A stretch of DNA of 64,000 nucleotides from Methylobacterium sp. J-090 (GTDB lineage Bacteria > Pseudomonadota > Alphaproteobacteria > Rhizobiales > Beijerinckiaceae), in NCBI RefSeq assembly GCF_022829345.1, contig NZ_JAKSXV010000075.1, forward strand, positions 160,813 to 224,812, written 5' to 3'. A program made the translations under genes and the position numbers. A model generated the notes under the pieces. The model ran no database searches. It was not told the origin of the DNA and saw nothing but the letters and a program-made list of their open reading frames with translations. Shown in pieces: positions 46,906 through 55,586 of the stretch; position 1 is the stretch's first letter; the number at the start of each line of letters is the position of its first letter.

Positions 46906-47223
46906 TCACCAGCGCTTCGTCTTGAGGTTCTGCACGTGGACATGCTCGCCCTTGGCGACGTCCTTGATGATCTTCCCGATATCCTGGCCGTACTTGATGG
47001 CCGTATCGCCAGCCTTCAGGTCGGTGAGCGCCACCTTGTGGCCGATCGGGATGTCGTGGCGGACGTTCACCGCGAAGGTCGAATCGTCCTCCGTGATGAC
47101 GCCGAGGGCGTCGGTGTTGGCGCTGAGACCTTCGATGACGGCGACGGCGACGTTGTCCAGCGGGCTGTGCGCGAGAAGGTGCGGCTTCGTCCGTCCCTCA
47201 ACCGATCCGGCGTGGCTACTCAT
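46906..47223 (-). CDS. suyA: (2R)-sulfolactate sulfo-lyase, small subunit
   Basis: 105 residues, a SAF-like domain as in the small part of altronate dehydratase ([20 protein letters not shown], then [19 protein letters not shown] and a C-terminal [13 protein letters not shown]). First gene of the operon. AGGAGG lies 8 bases before the ATG at 47223. Operator site A overlaps the promoter zone 48 bases upstream. Confidence 0.92.
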   Translation of the reverse strand: MSSHAGSVEGRTKPHLLAHSPLDNVAVAVIEGLSANTDALGVITEDDSTFAVNVRHDIPIGHKVALTDLKAGDTAIKYGQDIGKIIKDVAKGEHVHVQNLKTKRW

Positions 47224-47270
47224 TCCGGGGTCCTCCTTGGTGAAGCCGTCGGCTCTTTGCGGCGACTGAG

Positions 47271-47282
47271 TCTTGTATAAGA
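47271..47282. promoter_or_regulatory. GntR operator site A (TCTTGTATAAGA)
   Basis: Near-palindrome extended to GTCTT/AAGAC arms, 48 bases upstream of suyA on the minus strand. One of four sites fitting TCWWRTATAWGA. Confidence 0.7.
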
Positions 47283-47442
47283 CATCATAGTTCGGCGCGT
47301 CAATCGAGGAAGCGCCGCGTCGTTCCGCCCGAGTTGCATGAGCCGCCGAACGGGATGCAGAAAGCTACAGAATCGCGGCCGGGCGAACGCCCGCAGTCCG
47401 AGCATCGGTCCGGCACCACGGGCGCACTTGATCGGTCATAAA

Positions 47443-47454
47443 TCTTATATAAGA
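47443..47454. promoter_or_regulatory. GntR operator site B (TCTTATATAAGA)
   Basis: Perfect 12-bp palindrome, 91 bases before the tauE start, in the divergent suyA/tauE gap. Together with site A it could control both directions. Confidence 0.72.
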
Positions 47455-47545
47455 CCAATATCGATCGTGGCGTCGTCTCGCTCGCGATCGACACCGCCGC
47501 ACCGCTCCCGCGTGCCGCCGGCGGCCGAGGAGCCAGAGGTGCTGC

Positions 47546-48289
47546 GTGAGCGAGACCCTCCAGATCGTCCTGTGCCTGAGCTGCGCGGGTCTCATTTCCG
47601 GCCTGACGGGCTTCGCCTTCGCGCTGGTGGCCTCCGGCACCCTGCTGTCGATCCGGGCGCCCATCGAGGCGACGGCGCTGGTGCTCACCTGCAGCATCCT
47701 CTCCCAGGTCCTGTCGGTCCTGCGCCTGCGGACCCTGCCGCCGCGCGCGACGGCACTCGCCATGATCGGTCCCGGCCTCCTCGGCGCGCCGATCGGAATC
47801 TACCTCCTGAAGGACCTCAATCCCGAGCTGGTGAAGGTGCTGATCGGGATCTTCCTCATCCTGTACAGCGCCGTCGTGGCGATGCTGCGCAGCGACTACC
47901 GGGTGTCGTTCGGCAACGCCTGGAGCGACGGGGCCGTCGGCTTCCTCGGCGGCATCCTCGGCGGCATCGCCGGCCTGTCGGGCGCGCTCCCCACCGCCTG
48001 GAGCCTCGTGCGCGGCTGGGAACCGCGCATGCAGCGCGCCGTCTACCAGAGCTTCACCCTGGTCCTACAGATCTGGTCCCTGGCGATCCTGGCCGTGTTC
48101 AATCCGTTCCCGCCCGAACTGATGGGCGACCTCGCCCTCGGGCTCCCCATCGTCCTCGTGAGCGTGCTGGCCGGGCTGTCGCTGTTCGCGCATATCGACC
48201 AGCGCCGGTTCCGATCGATCGTGCTCGCCCTGCTCGCCGCCATCGGCGTCACGACGACCGCCCTGGCACTCCCCGGCCTGCTGCACTGA
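47546..48289 (+). CDS. TSUP (TauE/SafE) family sulfite/organosulfur exporter
   Basis: 247 residues from a GTG start, eight hydrophobic helices. TSUP marks: LISGLTGFAFALVASG at the N-terminus and the repeat LGGILGGIAGLSGALPTAW in the second half. TauE-type proteins export sulfite, sulfoacetate or related anions. Divergent from suyA and sharing its operators, it is the best candidate for sulfite export. Confidence 0.88.
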   Translation: MSETLQIVLCLSCAGLISGLTGFAFALVASGTLLSIRAPIEATALVLTCSILSQVLSVLRLRTLPPRATALAMIGPGLLGAPIGIYLLKDLNPELVKVLIGIFLILYSAVVAMLRSDYRVSFGNAWSDGAVGFLGGILGGIAGLSGALPTAWSLVRGWEPRMQRAVYQSFTLVLQIWSLAILAVFNPFPPELMGDLALGLPIVLVSVLAGLSLFAHIDQRRFRSIVLALLAAIGVTTTALALPGLLH

Positions 48290-48807
48290 CGCGCCCCGGC
48301 TGCCCGGCTCGGCGTGGACGGTGGCGCGATGGACCGCCGCGGCGACCGCCAGGATCACGGCTGTGCCACGCCGGGCGACGGAGCGGAGCGGACGCAGGCC
48401 GATGCGGCAGCTCACTTGGCGACGAACGGCGCCAGGCCGACGACCGGATCCTCAGACACCGGCAGGGTGCGTACGAATTCGAGGGTCACGTCGCCGCCCG
48501 CCCGCGACAAGCGTCGTCCTGCGGGTTCAGCGCGGGCGACCGTTCACCATCATCGGCGGCAGGAGCCGCACATGCCGGACCCGGACGGCCGGCGTCGGGG
48601 CCCGCTCGCGCGGATCTCGGTGAGCTCACCCCGGAGGGGTCTGGCCGAGGATGGTCCGGGCGAGGATGGTCTTGGCCGGGCGCCGCGCCGCGGCGAAGGT
48701 CCGAAAACCGTCGTCCCGCCGGACGCGCACCGTCGGCCTCGCCTCGGTCGCGGGCTCGACCGCATGGCCGTCCACAATCCCGCGTGCGAGATCGGAGCGT
48801 TCAGGCC
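48290..48807. other. Gap with a possible gene remnant
   Basis: About 520 bases without an intact gene. A minus-strand frame ending at 48412 is open for some 40 codons and its last 28 (GGDVTLEFVRTLPVSEDP, then VVGLAPFVAK) look protein-like, but no start or upstream domain is present. The rest shows nothing I can name. Confidence 0.4.
48412..48540 (-). pseudogene. 3' remnant of an unidentified gene
   Basis: Short protein-like C-terminal frame without a start, described in the gap entry. Family not recognised. It may be a scar from gene loss beside the sulfonate genes. Confidence 0.3.
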
Positions 48808-49827
48808 TCAGCGCTCCGCCTTCGTGACGGCGCCGGGGAAGAACAGCTCGCCCTGGTCGGTGGCCTTGGCACTGACGAGGCCGGCGCGGTTCATGTAGTC
48901 GAGATAGGCGAGCATGTTCAGGGGCGCGCTGGTCCAGCCGGTCTGCGGCGCGCGGATGATGTCCACCGCCTCGGACTCGGTCAGCTTGGCGTTCTCCGCC
49001 TTGATCCACAGGGCGGCGACCCGGTTGGGCTCCGCCTTGATCAGGGCCAAGCTCTCCTCCAGGGCGCCCCGGAAGGCGGCGACGATCTTCGGGTTGGCGG
49101 AGACGAAGCGGCTGCTCGCCCAGACGAGGTTGAAGGTGTGCGGGCCGCCCAGCACGTCGTAGCTGTCGAGCACCTTGCGGGTGCGGGGATCCTTCAGCTC
49201 CACCTCCTGGAACGGCGGCGAGCCGAAATGCGCGGTGATCTCGGAGCGGCCGCCGAGCATCGCCGTCTGGGCGTCGGGATGGCCCATGGAGACCGTGAGC
49301 GGATCGAGCTTGCCCTGCTGGCCGGGTCCGAAGGCCTTCTCGGCGGCCATCTGGAGGGTGATCGCCTGGATCGAGCTCTTGGCCGTCGGCAGGGCGATCT
49401 TGTCCTTCTCGGTGAAGTCCTTGATCGATTTCACCGCCGGATTCACCGTGACGAGCCAGAGCGGCATCGCGTTCAGGGCCGCCACGCCCTTGACCATCAT
49501 GTTGCCCCGGGTGCGGCCCCAGATCGTCAGCATCGGCCCGACGCCGCCGGCGGCGAAGTCGAGGTTTCCCGACAGCAGGGCCTCGTTCATGCCGGAGCCG
49601 CCGGTGAAGCGCAGCCATTCGGTCTTCAACTCGAGCCCCTGCTGGCGGGCGTGCTTCTCGAGGAGCCGCTCCTCCTCCATCACGGTGAGCGGCAGGTAGG
49701 AGATGCCGAACTGCTTGGCGAGGCGCACGACGGAGGCCTCGGCCCAGGCCGCCCCCGATCCGGCCAGCAGGCTCGCCGTGACGAGGGCTGCGGCTCCGCA
49801 GAGCCGATTGAGACGGCCGAGTGCCAT
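48808..49827 (-). CDS. Sulfonate/nitrate-type ABC substrate-binding protein
   Basis: 339 residues with a signal peptide (LCGAAALVTASLLAGSGAAW). Periplasmic binding fold of the SsuA/TauA/NMT1 group: RLAKQFGISYLPLTVMEEER, then GNLDFAAGGVGPMLTIWGR and IALPTAKSSIQAITLQMAAE. Captures a sulfonate or similar anion. The matching permease and ATPase are 0.9 kb away, behind a divergent regulator gene, and share its minus-strand direction. Confidence 0.85.
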   Translation of the reverse strand: MALGRLNRLCGAAALVTASLLAGSGAAWAEASVVRLAKQFGISYLPLTVMEEERLLEKHARQQGLELKTEWLRFTGGSGMNEALLSGNLDFAAGGVGPMLTIWGRTRGNMMVKGVAALNAMPLWLVTVNPAVKSIKDFTEKDKIALPTAKSSIQAITLQMAAEKAFGPGQQGKLDPLTVSMGHPDAQTAMLGGRSEITAHFGSPPFQEVELKDPRTRKVLDSYDVLGGPHTFNLVWASSRFVSANPKIVAAFRGALEESLALIKAEPNRVAALWIKAENAKLTESEAVDIIRAPQTGWTSAPLNMLAYLDYMNRAGLVSAKATDQGELFFPGAVTKAER

Positions 49828-49912
49828 GTGTTCCTCCGCGTCTGCCCGAATTCTCTGGTCCGGTGCCGAGGGCCACGATAGCCTCGGGGCGATCGCTGTC
49901 AACGGTCATATG

Positions 49913-49924
49913 TCATATATATGA
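49913..49924. promoter_or_regulatory. GntR operator site D (TCATATATATGA)
   Basis: Perfect 12-bp palindrome whose last bases include the ATG of the GntR gene at 49921, and 86 bases upstream of the binding-protein gene. Fits the same consensus as sites A to C. Confidence 0.65.
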
Positions 49925-50691
49925 GCTGTCTCTTGCCGAGCGCCATCCGAACCGTCTTCGTCTCTGCAAATCATGGCGAGCCCCTGGCGAGCCGCCCGCT
50001 CTACCTGCAGGCGCGCGACCTGATGCTGCGCCGGATCGTGGACGGAACCTGGACGCCCGGCAGCTACCTGCCGAGCGAGCCCCAGCTCGCCACGGATCTC
50101 GGCGTCTCCATCGGGACGATCCGCAAGGCGATGGAGGATCTCGTCGGGCAGGGACTGCTGGAGCGCCAGCACGGGCGCGGCACGCAGGTGGTGCCGCATT
50201 CGAGCGATCGCTCCCGCTTCCGCTTCCTGCGCTTCGTCCACGGCGACGGACGGCCGTTCCGTCCCGTGGCCCGGGTCCTCGCGGCCGGACTGGCCCGGGC
50301 CGATGCCGAGGACCGCGCCCGCCTCGGTCTGGCGGCGGGCGCCAGGGTGCTGGTCCTGCTGCGCACCCGCAGCGAGGACGGCGTCCCGATGGTCTACGAG
50401 CGCATCGCGCTGCCGGCGGATTTGTTCGCGCAACTCCACGCGGAGCCGGGCGCCGAGATGCTGGAGGAGATCTACGTGCTGTATCAGGCGCGCTGCGGCC
50501 AGACCGTAGCGCGGGCACGGGACGAGATCGCCACCGACGGCGCGAGCGCCGCCGTCGCGGCCGCCCTCGGCTGCGCGCCGGGGGCGGCCCTGCTCCTCGT
50601 GCGCCGGGTGGCGGTGTCCCTGGCGGGCGCGCCGATCGAGTACCGCCAGAGCTGGACGGCGGCGCTGCACTACCGCTCCGACCTCGACTGA
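49921..50691 (+). CDS. GntR/HutC-family transcriptional regulator
   Basis: 256 residues. Winged helix YLPSEPQLATDLGVSIGTIR near residues 48-68, UTRA effector domain to the end (IEYRQSWTAALHYRSDL). No alternative start nearby makes a shorter frame work, so the ATG at 49921 is kept although it lies inside operator D, implying direct self-repression or a short leader. Divergent from the binding protein, convergent with the permease. Confidence 0.87.
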   Translation: MSCLLPSAIRTVFVSANHGEPLASRPLYLQARDLMLRRIVDGTWTPGSYLPSEPQLATDLGVSIGTIRKAMEDLVGQGLLERQHGRGTQVVPHSSDRSRFRFLRFVHGDGRPFRPVARVLAAGLARADAEDRARLGLAAGARVLVLLRTRSEDGVPMVYERIALPADLFAQLHAEPGAEMLEEIYVLYQARCGQTVARARDEIATDGASAAVAAALGCAPGAALLLVRRVAVSLAGAPIEYRQSWTAALHYRSDLD

Positions 50692-50710
50692 CCGCGGTTC
50701 GGTGACAGGT

Positions 50711-51610
50711 TTACGCCTGCATGCCCCAGCGCTGCAGGGTGCGGCGCTCGATGGTCTGGAAGATCAGGTTCTCGACGCAGAGACCGATGATGATCACCGT
50801 CAGCAGCCCGGCGAAGACGTTGGGGATGTCGAGCATGTTCTTGTTCTCGAAGATGAACCATCCCAGCCCGCCCGAGCCCGAACTGACGCCGAAGACGAGT
50901 TCCGCCGCGATGAGGGTGCGCCAGGCGAAGGCCCAGCCGACCTTCAGGCCCGTGAGGATGCTCGGGAAGGCGGCGGGGATCAGGATCTTGGTGATCAGCC
51001 GGCTGCCGCGCAGGCCGTAGTTGCGGCCGACCATCTTCAGGGTGCGGCTGACCGAGAGGAAGCCCGAATGCGTGTTCAGGGCGATGGCCCAGGTCACGGA
51101 ATGGACCAGCACGAAGATGAGGCTGCCGTTGCCGAGGCCGAACCAGATCAGCGCCAGGGGCAGCAGGGCGATGGCCGGCAGGGGGTTGAACATCGACGTC
51201 ATCGTCTCGAGGAAGTCGGTGCCGATGCGCGAGCTGATGGCGATGCCGGTGAGCACGGTCGCCAGGACGATCCCGAGGCCGTAGCCGATGAGCAGCACCT
51301 TGATCGAGCCCCAGGCCCGCATCGGCAGCGTCCCGTCCGCGACCCCGTGGGCGAAGGCCGTCACCGTGGCGGAGAAGGTCGGAAACAGCAGATCGTTGTC
51401 GAGGAGGCGCCCGTAGACCTCCCAGATCAGGGCCAGCGTCGCCAGGATGACGAGCTTGCGCAGCCAGGCCTGGTTGTAGAGCCGTTCGACCGTCGAGAGG
51501 GGCTTCTCGACGATGGCCCCCCCGTAGCTGCCGCCGCTCTCGCGGACGATCTCGGGACGGCTCGGCCGCAGGAGGATGGGAGACACGAGTGCCTTCGCTG
51601 CCCTAGACAT
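50711..51610 (-). CDS. Sulfonate-type ABC permease
   Basis: 299 residues, six helices of the SsuC/TauC family. The EAA loop (KIFIPAAFPSILTGLKVG-like segment) is at residues 207-225, with NPLPAIALLPLALIWFGLG before it. The N-terminal 40 residues are a polar extension. Overlaps the ATPase end by 8 bases. Confidence 0.88.
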   Translation of the reverse strand: MSRAAKALVSPILLRPSRPEIVRESGGSYGGAIVEKPLSTVERLYNQAWLRKLVILATLALIWEVYGRLLDNDLLFPTFSATVTAFAHGVADGTLPMRAWGSIKVLLIGYGLGIVLATVLTGIAISSRIGTDFLETMTSMFNPLPAIALLPLALIWFGLGNGSLIFVLVHSVTWAIALNTHSGFLSVSRTLKMVGRNYGLRGSRLITKILIPAAFPSILTGLKVGWAFAWRTLIAAELVFGVSSGSGGLGWFIFENKNMLDIPNVFAGLLTVIIIGLCVENLIFQTIERRTLQRWGMQA

Positions 51611-52397
51611 TCTCGGCCTCCTTGATTTCTTCGGAAAACAGCATCTGGTGGATGCGTTGCTCCAGCAGGAGCAGGTCCTGCGGCGAGCCGGCCGTGTTGA
51701 GCTCGGCCTTGACCTCGCCGGGATGGGGCGAGAGCAGCAGGATGCGCGAGCCGATCTTGATGGCCTCGGGGATCGAGTGGGTGACGAACAGGACCGTGAA
51801 GCGGGTCTCCTCCCACAGGGCCAGGAGCTCGTCCTGCATCCGCCGACGCGTCAGGGCATCGAGCGCCGCGAAGGGCTCGTCCATCAGAAGGATGTCGGGT
51901 TCCATCGCCATGCCCCGGGCGATGGCCACGCGCTGCTTCATGCCGCCCGAGAGCATGTGCGGATAGCTGTCGGCGAAGCCGCTGAGGTTGACCTTGTCGA
52001 TGTAGTGCATCGCCCGCTCGTCGGCGGCGCGACCCGCGAGGCGGCCCGACGCCTCGAGGGCGAAGGCCACGTTCTGGCGCACCGTCTTCCAGGGCAGGAG
52101 CTGATCGAATTCCTGGAACACCATCATCCGGTCCGGGCCGGGCTCGGTGACGACCTGGTTCTTCAGGCGGATCTGGCCCTCCGTCGGGGCCATGTAGCCG
52201 CCGACCGACTTCAGGAGCGTGGACTTTCCGCAGCCCGACGGCCCGAGCAGGACGAACCGGTCGCTCGGAAAGACCTGGAAGCTGACCCGATAGGTCGCCG
52301 TGACGAGATGATGCGGCGTCTTGTACTGAAGTGTGACGCCGTCGACGTCAAGCAGAGGCTCGGTGAAGTCCGATGGCAGGCTTGTTGCCAAGCTCAT
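51603..52397 (-). CDS. Sulfonate-type ABC ATPase
   Basis: 264 residues. Walker A GPSGCGKST, Q-loop VFQEFDQLLPW, signature LSGGMKQR, Walker B ILLMDEPFAALDAL, His switch VTHSIPEA: the SsuB/TauB pattern. The ATG at 52397 has GGGAGG 6 bases upstream. Operator site C lies 234 bases upstream, so this unit is plausibly controlled with the sulfolactate operon. Confidence 0.92.
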   Translation of the reverse strand: MSLATSLPSDFTEPLLDVDGVTLQYKTPHHLVTATYRVSFQVFPSDRFVLLGPSGCGKSTLLKSVGGYMAPTEGQIRLKNQVVTEPGPDRMMVFQEFDQLLPWKTVRQNVAFALEASGRLAGRAADERAMHYIDKVNLSGFADSYPHMLSGGMKQRVAIARGMAMEPDILLMDEPFAALDALTRRRMQDELLALWEETRFTVLFVTHSIPEAIKIGSRILLLSPHPGEVKAELNTAGSPQDLLLLEQRIHQMLFSEEIKEAENV

Positions 52398-52817
52398 AGC
52401 ATCCTCCCGTAAGCCGCCGCGTGGCGGCACTTCTATTTCCGTGAGCGGTCTGAAGCCGCTTTTCACCCGGACGTCCGGCGCGCCCGCGGCCCGTGACCTG
52501 GGCCGCGCCGTGAACCGGCGGACTCTCGATCGCGGCGACGGGAAGCCCCGGCGCGACGACAGGATCAGCCGGACCCGTCCATCCGACTCTTGGATATCAA
52601 GCAACGTCGATCGTGTAAACGGGTAATCTATCTAATATAAGACAGGATTTTATTGCTATTCCATGCGTTGGCACGAGCGGGTCGCGGCGCGTTGCGAGGG
52701 GGCCGAACCCCGTTGCGCGAGGGCTTTCTTCCTCCGACCGGGCGCTGGGGACACCCGGTTCACCCGATCACGCGGCGGACCGCCGGATCTCGACCCCGGC
52801 ACGCCGTCGCGGGCGGT
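52398..52817. other. Leader/promoter gap of the ABC unit
   Basis: 420 bases without a gene. AT-rich near 52600-52665, with a possible minus-strand -10 (TATATT) overlapping operator C. Otherwise nothing recognised. Confidence 0.5.
52631..52642. promoter_or_regulatory. GntR operator site C (TCTAATATAAGA)
   Basis: Differs from site B at one base, and the flanking A...C bases also match. Lies 234 bases upstream of the ABC ATPase start. Confidence 0.68.
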
Positions 52818-53213
52818 CTAGGCCGCCCCGGGAACCGGACCTTCGCCGCCCGGCTGCTCCGGTGCCGGCGAGACCCGGGACGCCGTCCCGACATCCGCCG
52901 CATAGGCCGTGATGATCGCCGCCAGCAGGCCGGGAAAGCGTGCATCCACCTCGGTCCAGCGCGAATGGTTTCGCATCTCGACGCCCCGACGCTCGCTGCG
53001 GATCAGTCCGGCCTCGCGAAGCACCTTGAAGTGGTTCGACAACGACGACTTCGGAATCACCCGATCGCCCAGGGCGGAGACCGCCGAACAGGCCTCGACG
53101 CAGCCCGCGCGCATGATGTTGGCGAAGATCGCCGCCCGATTCGGGTCCGAGAGCGCGTGCAGGATCGCGTCCGGTCGGACGTCCTCGATGGCGGGGTGGA
53201 TCAGGGGCCTCAT
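52818..53213 (-). CDS. ArsR-type winged-helix repressor
   Basis: 131 residues. DPNRAAIFANIMRAG and the recognition helix KSSLSNHFKVLREAGLIRSE give a clear ArsR fold. Two Cys (GCVEACSAV) lie in helix 2, where some members sense metals or thiols. The start at 53213 is preferred over one 15 codons earlier. Divergent from an SDR, with an 8-bp inverted repeat between them. Confidence 0.88.
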   Translation of the reverse strand: MRPLIHPAIEDVRPDAILHALSDPNRAAIFANIMRAGCVEACSAVSALGDRVIPKSSLSNHFKVLREAGLIRSERRGVEMRNHSRWTEVDARFPGLLAAIITAYAADVGTASRVSPAPEQPGGEGPVPGAA

Positions 53214-53247
53214 GATTTCTTCATATGGGGGGCTTGATCCGCGCGTC

Positions 53248-53272
53248 CATAGTTCCAAAATCCCGAACTATG
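53248..53272. promoter_or_regulatory. Operator for the ArsR/SDR pair
   Basis: Perfect arms CATAGTTC and GAACTATG around a 9-base spacer, centred between the divergent starts. Confidence 0.7.
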
Positions 53273-53322
53273 GGAGTAAGGCCATCAGTCCGGTGGCCGG
53301 CCCGCGTCGAAGGTTAGCACAC

Positions 53323-54069
53323 ATGTCGAAGCTCGAGGGCAAGGTCGCCGTGGTGACGGGCGCATCGAAGGGGATCGGCGCCGCGATCGCCAAGACGTTG
53401 GCGAAGGAAGGCGCGGCGGTCGTGGTCAATTACGCGTCGAGCCAAGCGGGCGCGGACGCCGTCGTCGCGGCCATCACGGCGGCCGGGGGCAGGGCCATCG
53501 CGGTTCAGGGCGACGTGTCCAACGCCGCGCAGGCGCAGGGATTGATCGAGGCGGCGGTGACGCAGTTCGGCCGCCTCGACGTGCTGGTCAACAATTCCGG
53601 CATCTATGAATTCGCCGCGATTGAGGAGATCACCGAGGCGCATTACCGCCGTCTCTTCGACGTCAACGTCCTGGGCGTCCTGCTGGCGACCCAGGCGGCG
53701 GCCAAGCACCTCGGGGAAGGCGGCAGCGTCGTCAACATCTCGTCGGCGATCACCCATGTGCATACGCCGACCGCGGCGGCCTATGCCGGGACGAAGGGCG
53801 CCGTGAACGCGATCTCGGGGGTCCTCGCCAACGAGCTGGCGCCCCGCAAGATCCGGGTCAACGTGGTCAGCCCCGGCTTCGTGATCACCGAGGGCACCCA
53901 TACCGCCGGTGTGGTCGGCTCGGACATGGAGGCCGGCCTCGTCGCCCAGACGCCCCTCGGCCGGGCCGGTCAACCGGACGACATCGCCGGCGTCGTCGCG
54001 TTCCTCGCCTCCGACGCGGCCCGCTGGTTGACCGGCGAGGTGATCACCGCCAGCGGCGGCATTCGCTGA
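53323..54069 (+). CDS. SDR family oxidoreductase
   Basis: 248 residues. TGASKGIG at residue 12, NNSG near 87, YAGTK near 153, and the C-terminal WLTGEVITASGGIR typical of 3-ketoacyl-ACP reductase/glucose-dehydrogenase-like SDRs. Paired with an ArsR regulator, an arrangement often seen for inducible detoxifying SDRs. Substrate unknown. Confidence 0.92.
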   Translation: MSKLEGKVAVVTGASKGIGAAIAKTLAKEGAAVVVNYASSQAGADAVVAAITAAGGRAIAVQGDVSNAAQAQGLIEAAVTQFGRLDVLVNNSGIYEFAAIEEITEAHYRRLFDVNVLGVLLATQAAAKHLGEGGSVVNISSAITHVHTPTAAAYAGTKGAVNAISGVLANELAPRKIRVNVVSPGFVITEGTHTAGVVGSDMEAGLVAQTPLGRAGQPDDIAGVVAFLASDAARWLTGEVITASGGIR

Positions 54070-54392
54070 CGCGCATCCCGCGCGGCGACGCGCGCTCCCG
54101 TCCCGGCGACCGCGCGTCGGGATGGGAACCCGGATTCGCCCGCGTGACCAAGGTCGAGAACCAACGCGGCGGCTTCCCGCCGGGGGGCCTGAAACTTCTC
54201 GCCGCCCAGCGCCGTAACGATACGCGAGGATAGAATCGCGCCCAGGCCAAAAGCCTTGATGTGAGCGCGGAATTCCTATTGTAAAACTATCATAGTATAG
54301 AAAATTTATTCCTTATTTTTGAGGAACAACGACACAATGATACTGTTGTCGTGTGGGTTGGATAAGATATTCACCTCCACAGGAGATCCCAC
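54070..54392. other. AT-rich leader of the second Met-rich cassette
   Basis: The last 140 bases are strongly AT-rich and carry a short ACGACA/TGTCGT inverted repeat near 54335-54355. No GTAACC-N16-CGAA is present. It ends with an AGGAG ribosome-binding site. Confidence 0.5.
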
Positions 54393-54626
54393 ATGAAGAA
54401 ATTCACCCTTGCGCTGACCGCCTTGACCGCCCTCGGCGGCATCGCCCTCGCCGCCGGTTCGGCCACGGCGGCCCCGATGGCCGTCAACGGCCTCCAGTCC
54501 GAGAGCGGCGTCACCCAGGTCCGCATGGACCGCAGTGAGCGGATGATGATGAAGAAGCGCATGATGCGGAAGAACATGATGAAGCGCCGCATGATGAAGA
54601 AGCGGATGATGAACCGCGGCATGTGA
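54393..54626 (+). CDS. Secreted basic methionine-rich peptide
   Basis: 77 residues: signal peptide (MKKFTLALTALTALGGIALA, cleavage near ATAA) and a mature part of about 50 residues ending in repeated MM pairs separated by Lys/Arg/Asn (for example MMKKRMMRKNMMKRRMM). About 14 Met, no Cys, very basic, in contrast to the MxKDx peptide, which balances Lys with Asp. AGGAG lies 7 bases before the ATG. Followed by a cytochrome b and an MsrP-like gene, it looks like a second sacrificial methionine pool. Confidence 0.75.
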   Translation: MKKFTLALTALTALGGIALAAGSATAAPMAVNGLQSESGVTQVRMDRSERMMMKKRMMRKNMMKRRMMKKRMMNRGM

Positions 54627-54704
54627 TCTCGAGCGTTCGACGCTTCTCGGAGGTCCCGACGCAGGGGCCTCCACCCCGACGGCCACGACTTCGAGGAAGA
54701 CTGT

Positions 54705-55586
54705 TTGGCTCGCACTAACCTGACCCGCTCCGCGCCCGAGATCGGCGAGGTCGAGCGTCGGCGATGGATGTTCCGGCATCCCGCCGTCATCCGCATCACG
54801 CACTGGGTCAACGCGATCTGCCTTCTTGTGCTGCTCATGAGCGGCCTGCAAATCTTCAACGCTCACCCGGCCCTGTACTGGGGCAACGTCTCGACCTTCG
54901 ACACACCCCTGATGGCAATGTCCTCGACCGAGGACGATCCGCCCAAAGGCGTGACGACGGTCTTCGGACACGGCTTCGACACGTCGGGCTGGCTCGGCTC
55001 ATCGACGGGGTCCAACGGAGAACCGGCCGACCGCGGCTTCCCGGCCTGGGCGACCCTGCCGAGCGACCAGGATCTCACGGGCGGCCGCTCCTGGCACTTC
55101 TTCTTCGCCTGGGCCTTCGTGCTGAACGGCCTCGCCTACCTGCTCTACGGGCTGGTCAGCGGACAGCTTCGGTTCCGGGTGATCCCGTCGCGCGATCAGG
55201 TCCGGCACTTCGGCGCCTCCGTGTGGGAGCACCTGACGTTGCGCTTCCCGACGGGCGACGAGGCCAAACGCTACAACGTCATTCAGAAACTCACCTACCT
55301 CGTCGTGCTGTTCGTGCTCCTGCCGGTGCAGGTCCTGGCCGGCCTCGCGATGTCGCCGGCGATGAATGCGGCCTTCCCGTTCCTGCTGACGCTGTTCGAC
55401 GGGCGCCAGTCGGCCCGCACGGTGCACTTCGTCGTGGCGGCGCTGCTGGTCCTGTTCGTCATCGTGCACGTCGCCCTGGTCCTGCTCTCGGGCTTCTGGA
55501 ACAACATGCGCGGCATGCTCACCGGCTGGTTCGTCATCGAGCGCAAGATCGAGCCCGCCGGCGTCACGGGGGAGCCCCGGGCATGA
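54705..55586 (+). CDS. Cytochrome b/b6-type membrane protein, second MsrP partner
   Basis: 293 residues, four helices as in the 34085 gene but with a periplasmic loop of about 60 residues between helices 1 and 2 (TEDDPPKGVTTVFGHGFD and onward). Heme-type His in VIRITHWVNAICLLVLL and RTVHFVVAALLVLFVIVHVA. TTG start at 54705 with GAGGAAG before it; ATG at 54766 is an alternative. Overlaps the next gene by four bases (ATGA). Confidence 0.85.
   Translation: MARTNLTRSAPEIGEVERRRWMFRHPAVIRITHWVNAICLLVLLMSGLQIFNAHPALYWGNVSTFDTPLMAMSSTEDDPPKGVTTVFGHGFDTSGWLGSSTGSNGEPADRGFPAWATLPSDQDLTGGRSWHFFFAWAFVLNGLAYLLYGLVSGQLRFRVIPSRDQVRHFGASVWEHLTLRFPTGDEAKRYNVIQKLTYLVVLFVLLPVQVLAGLAMSPAMNAAFPFLLTLFDGRQSARTVHFVVAALLVLFVIVHVALVLLSGFWNNMRGMLTGWFVIERKIEPAGVTGEPRA

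Noticed and set aside
54214..54239. GTAACG-N16-TCGC upstream of the second Met-rich peptide
   Set aside because: Two boxes deviate from GTAACC/CGAA, and such partial matches are expected by chance.
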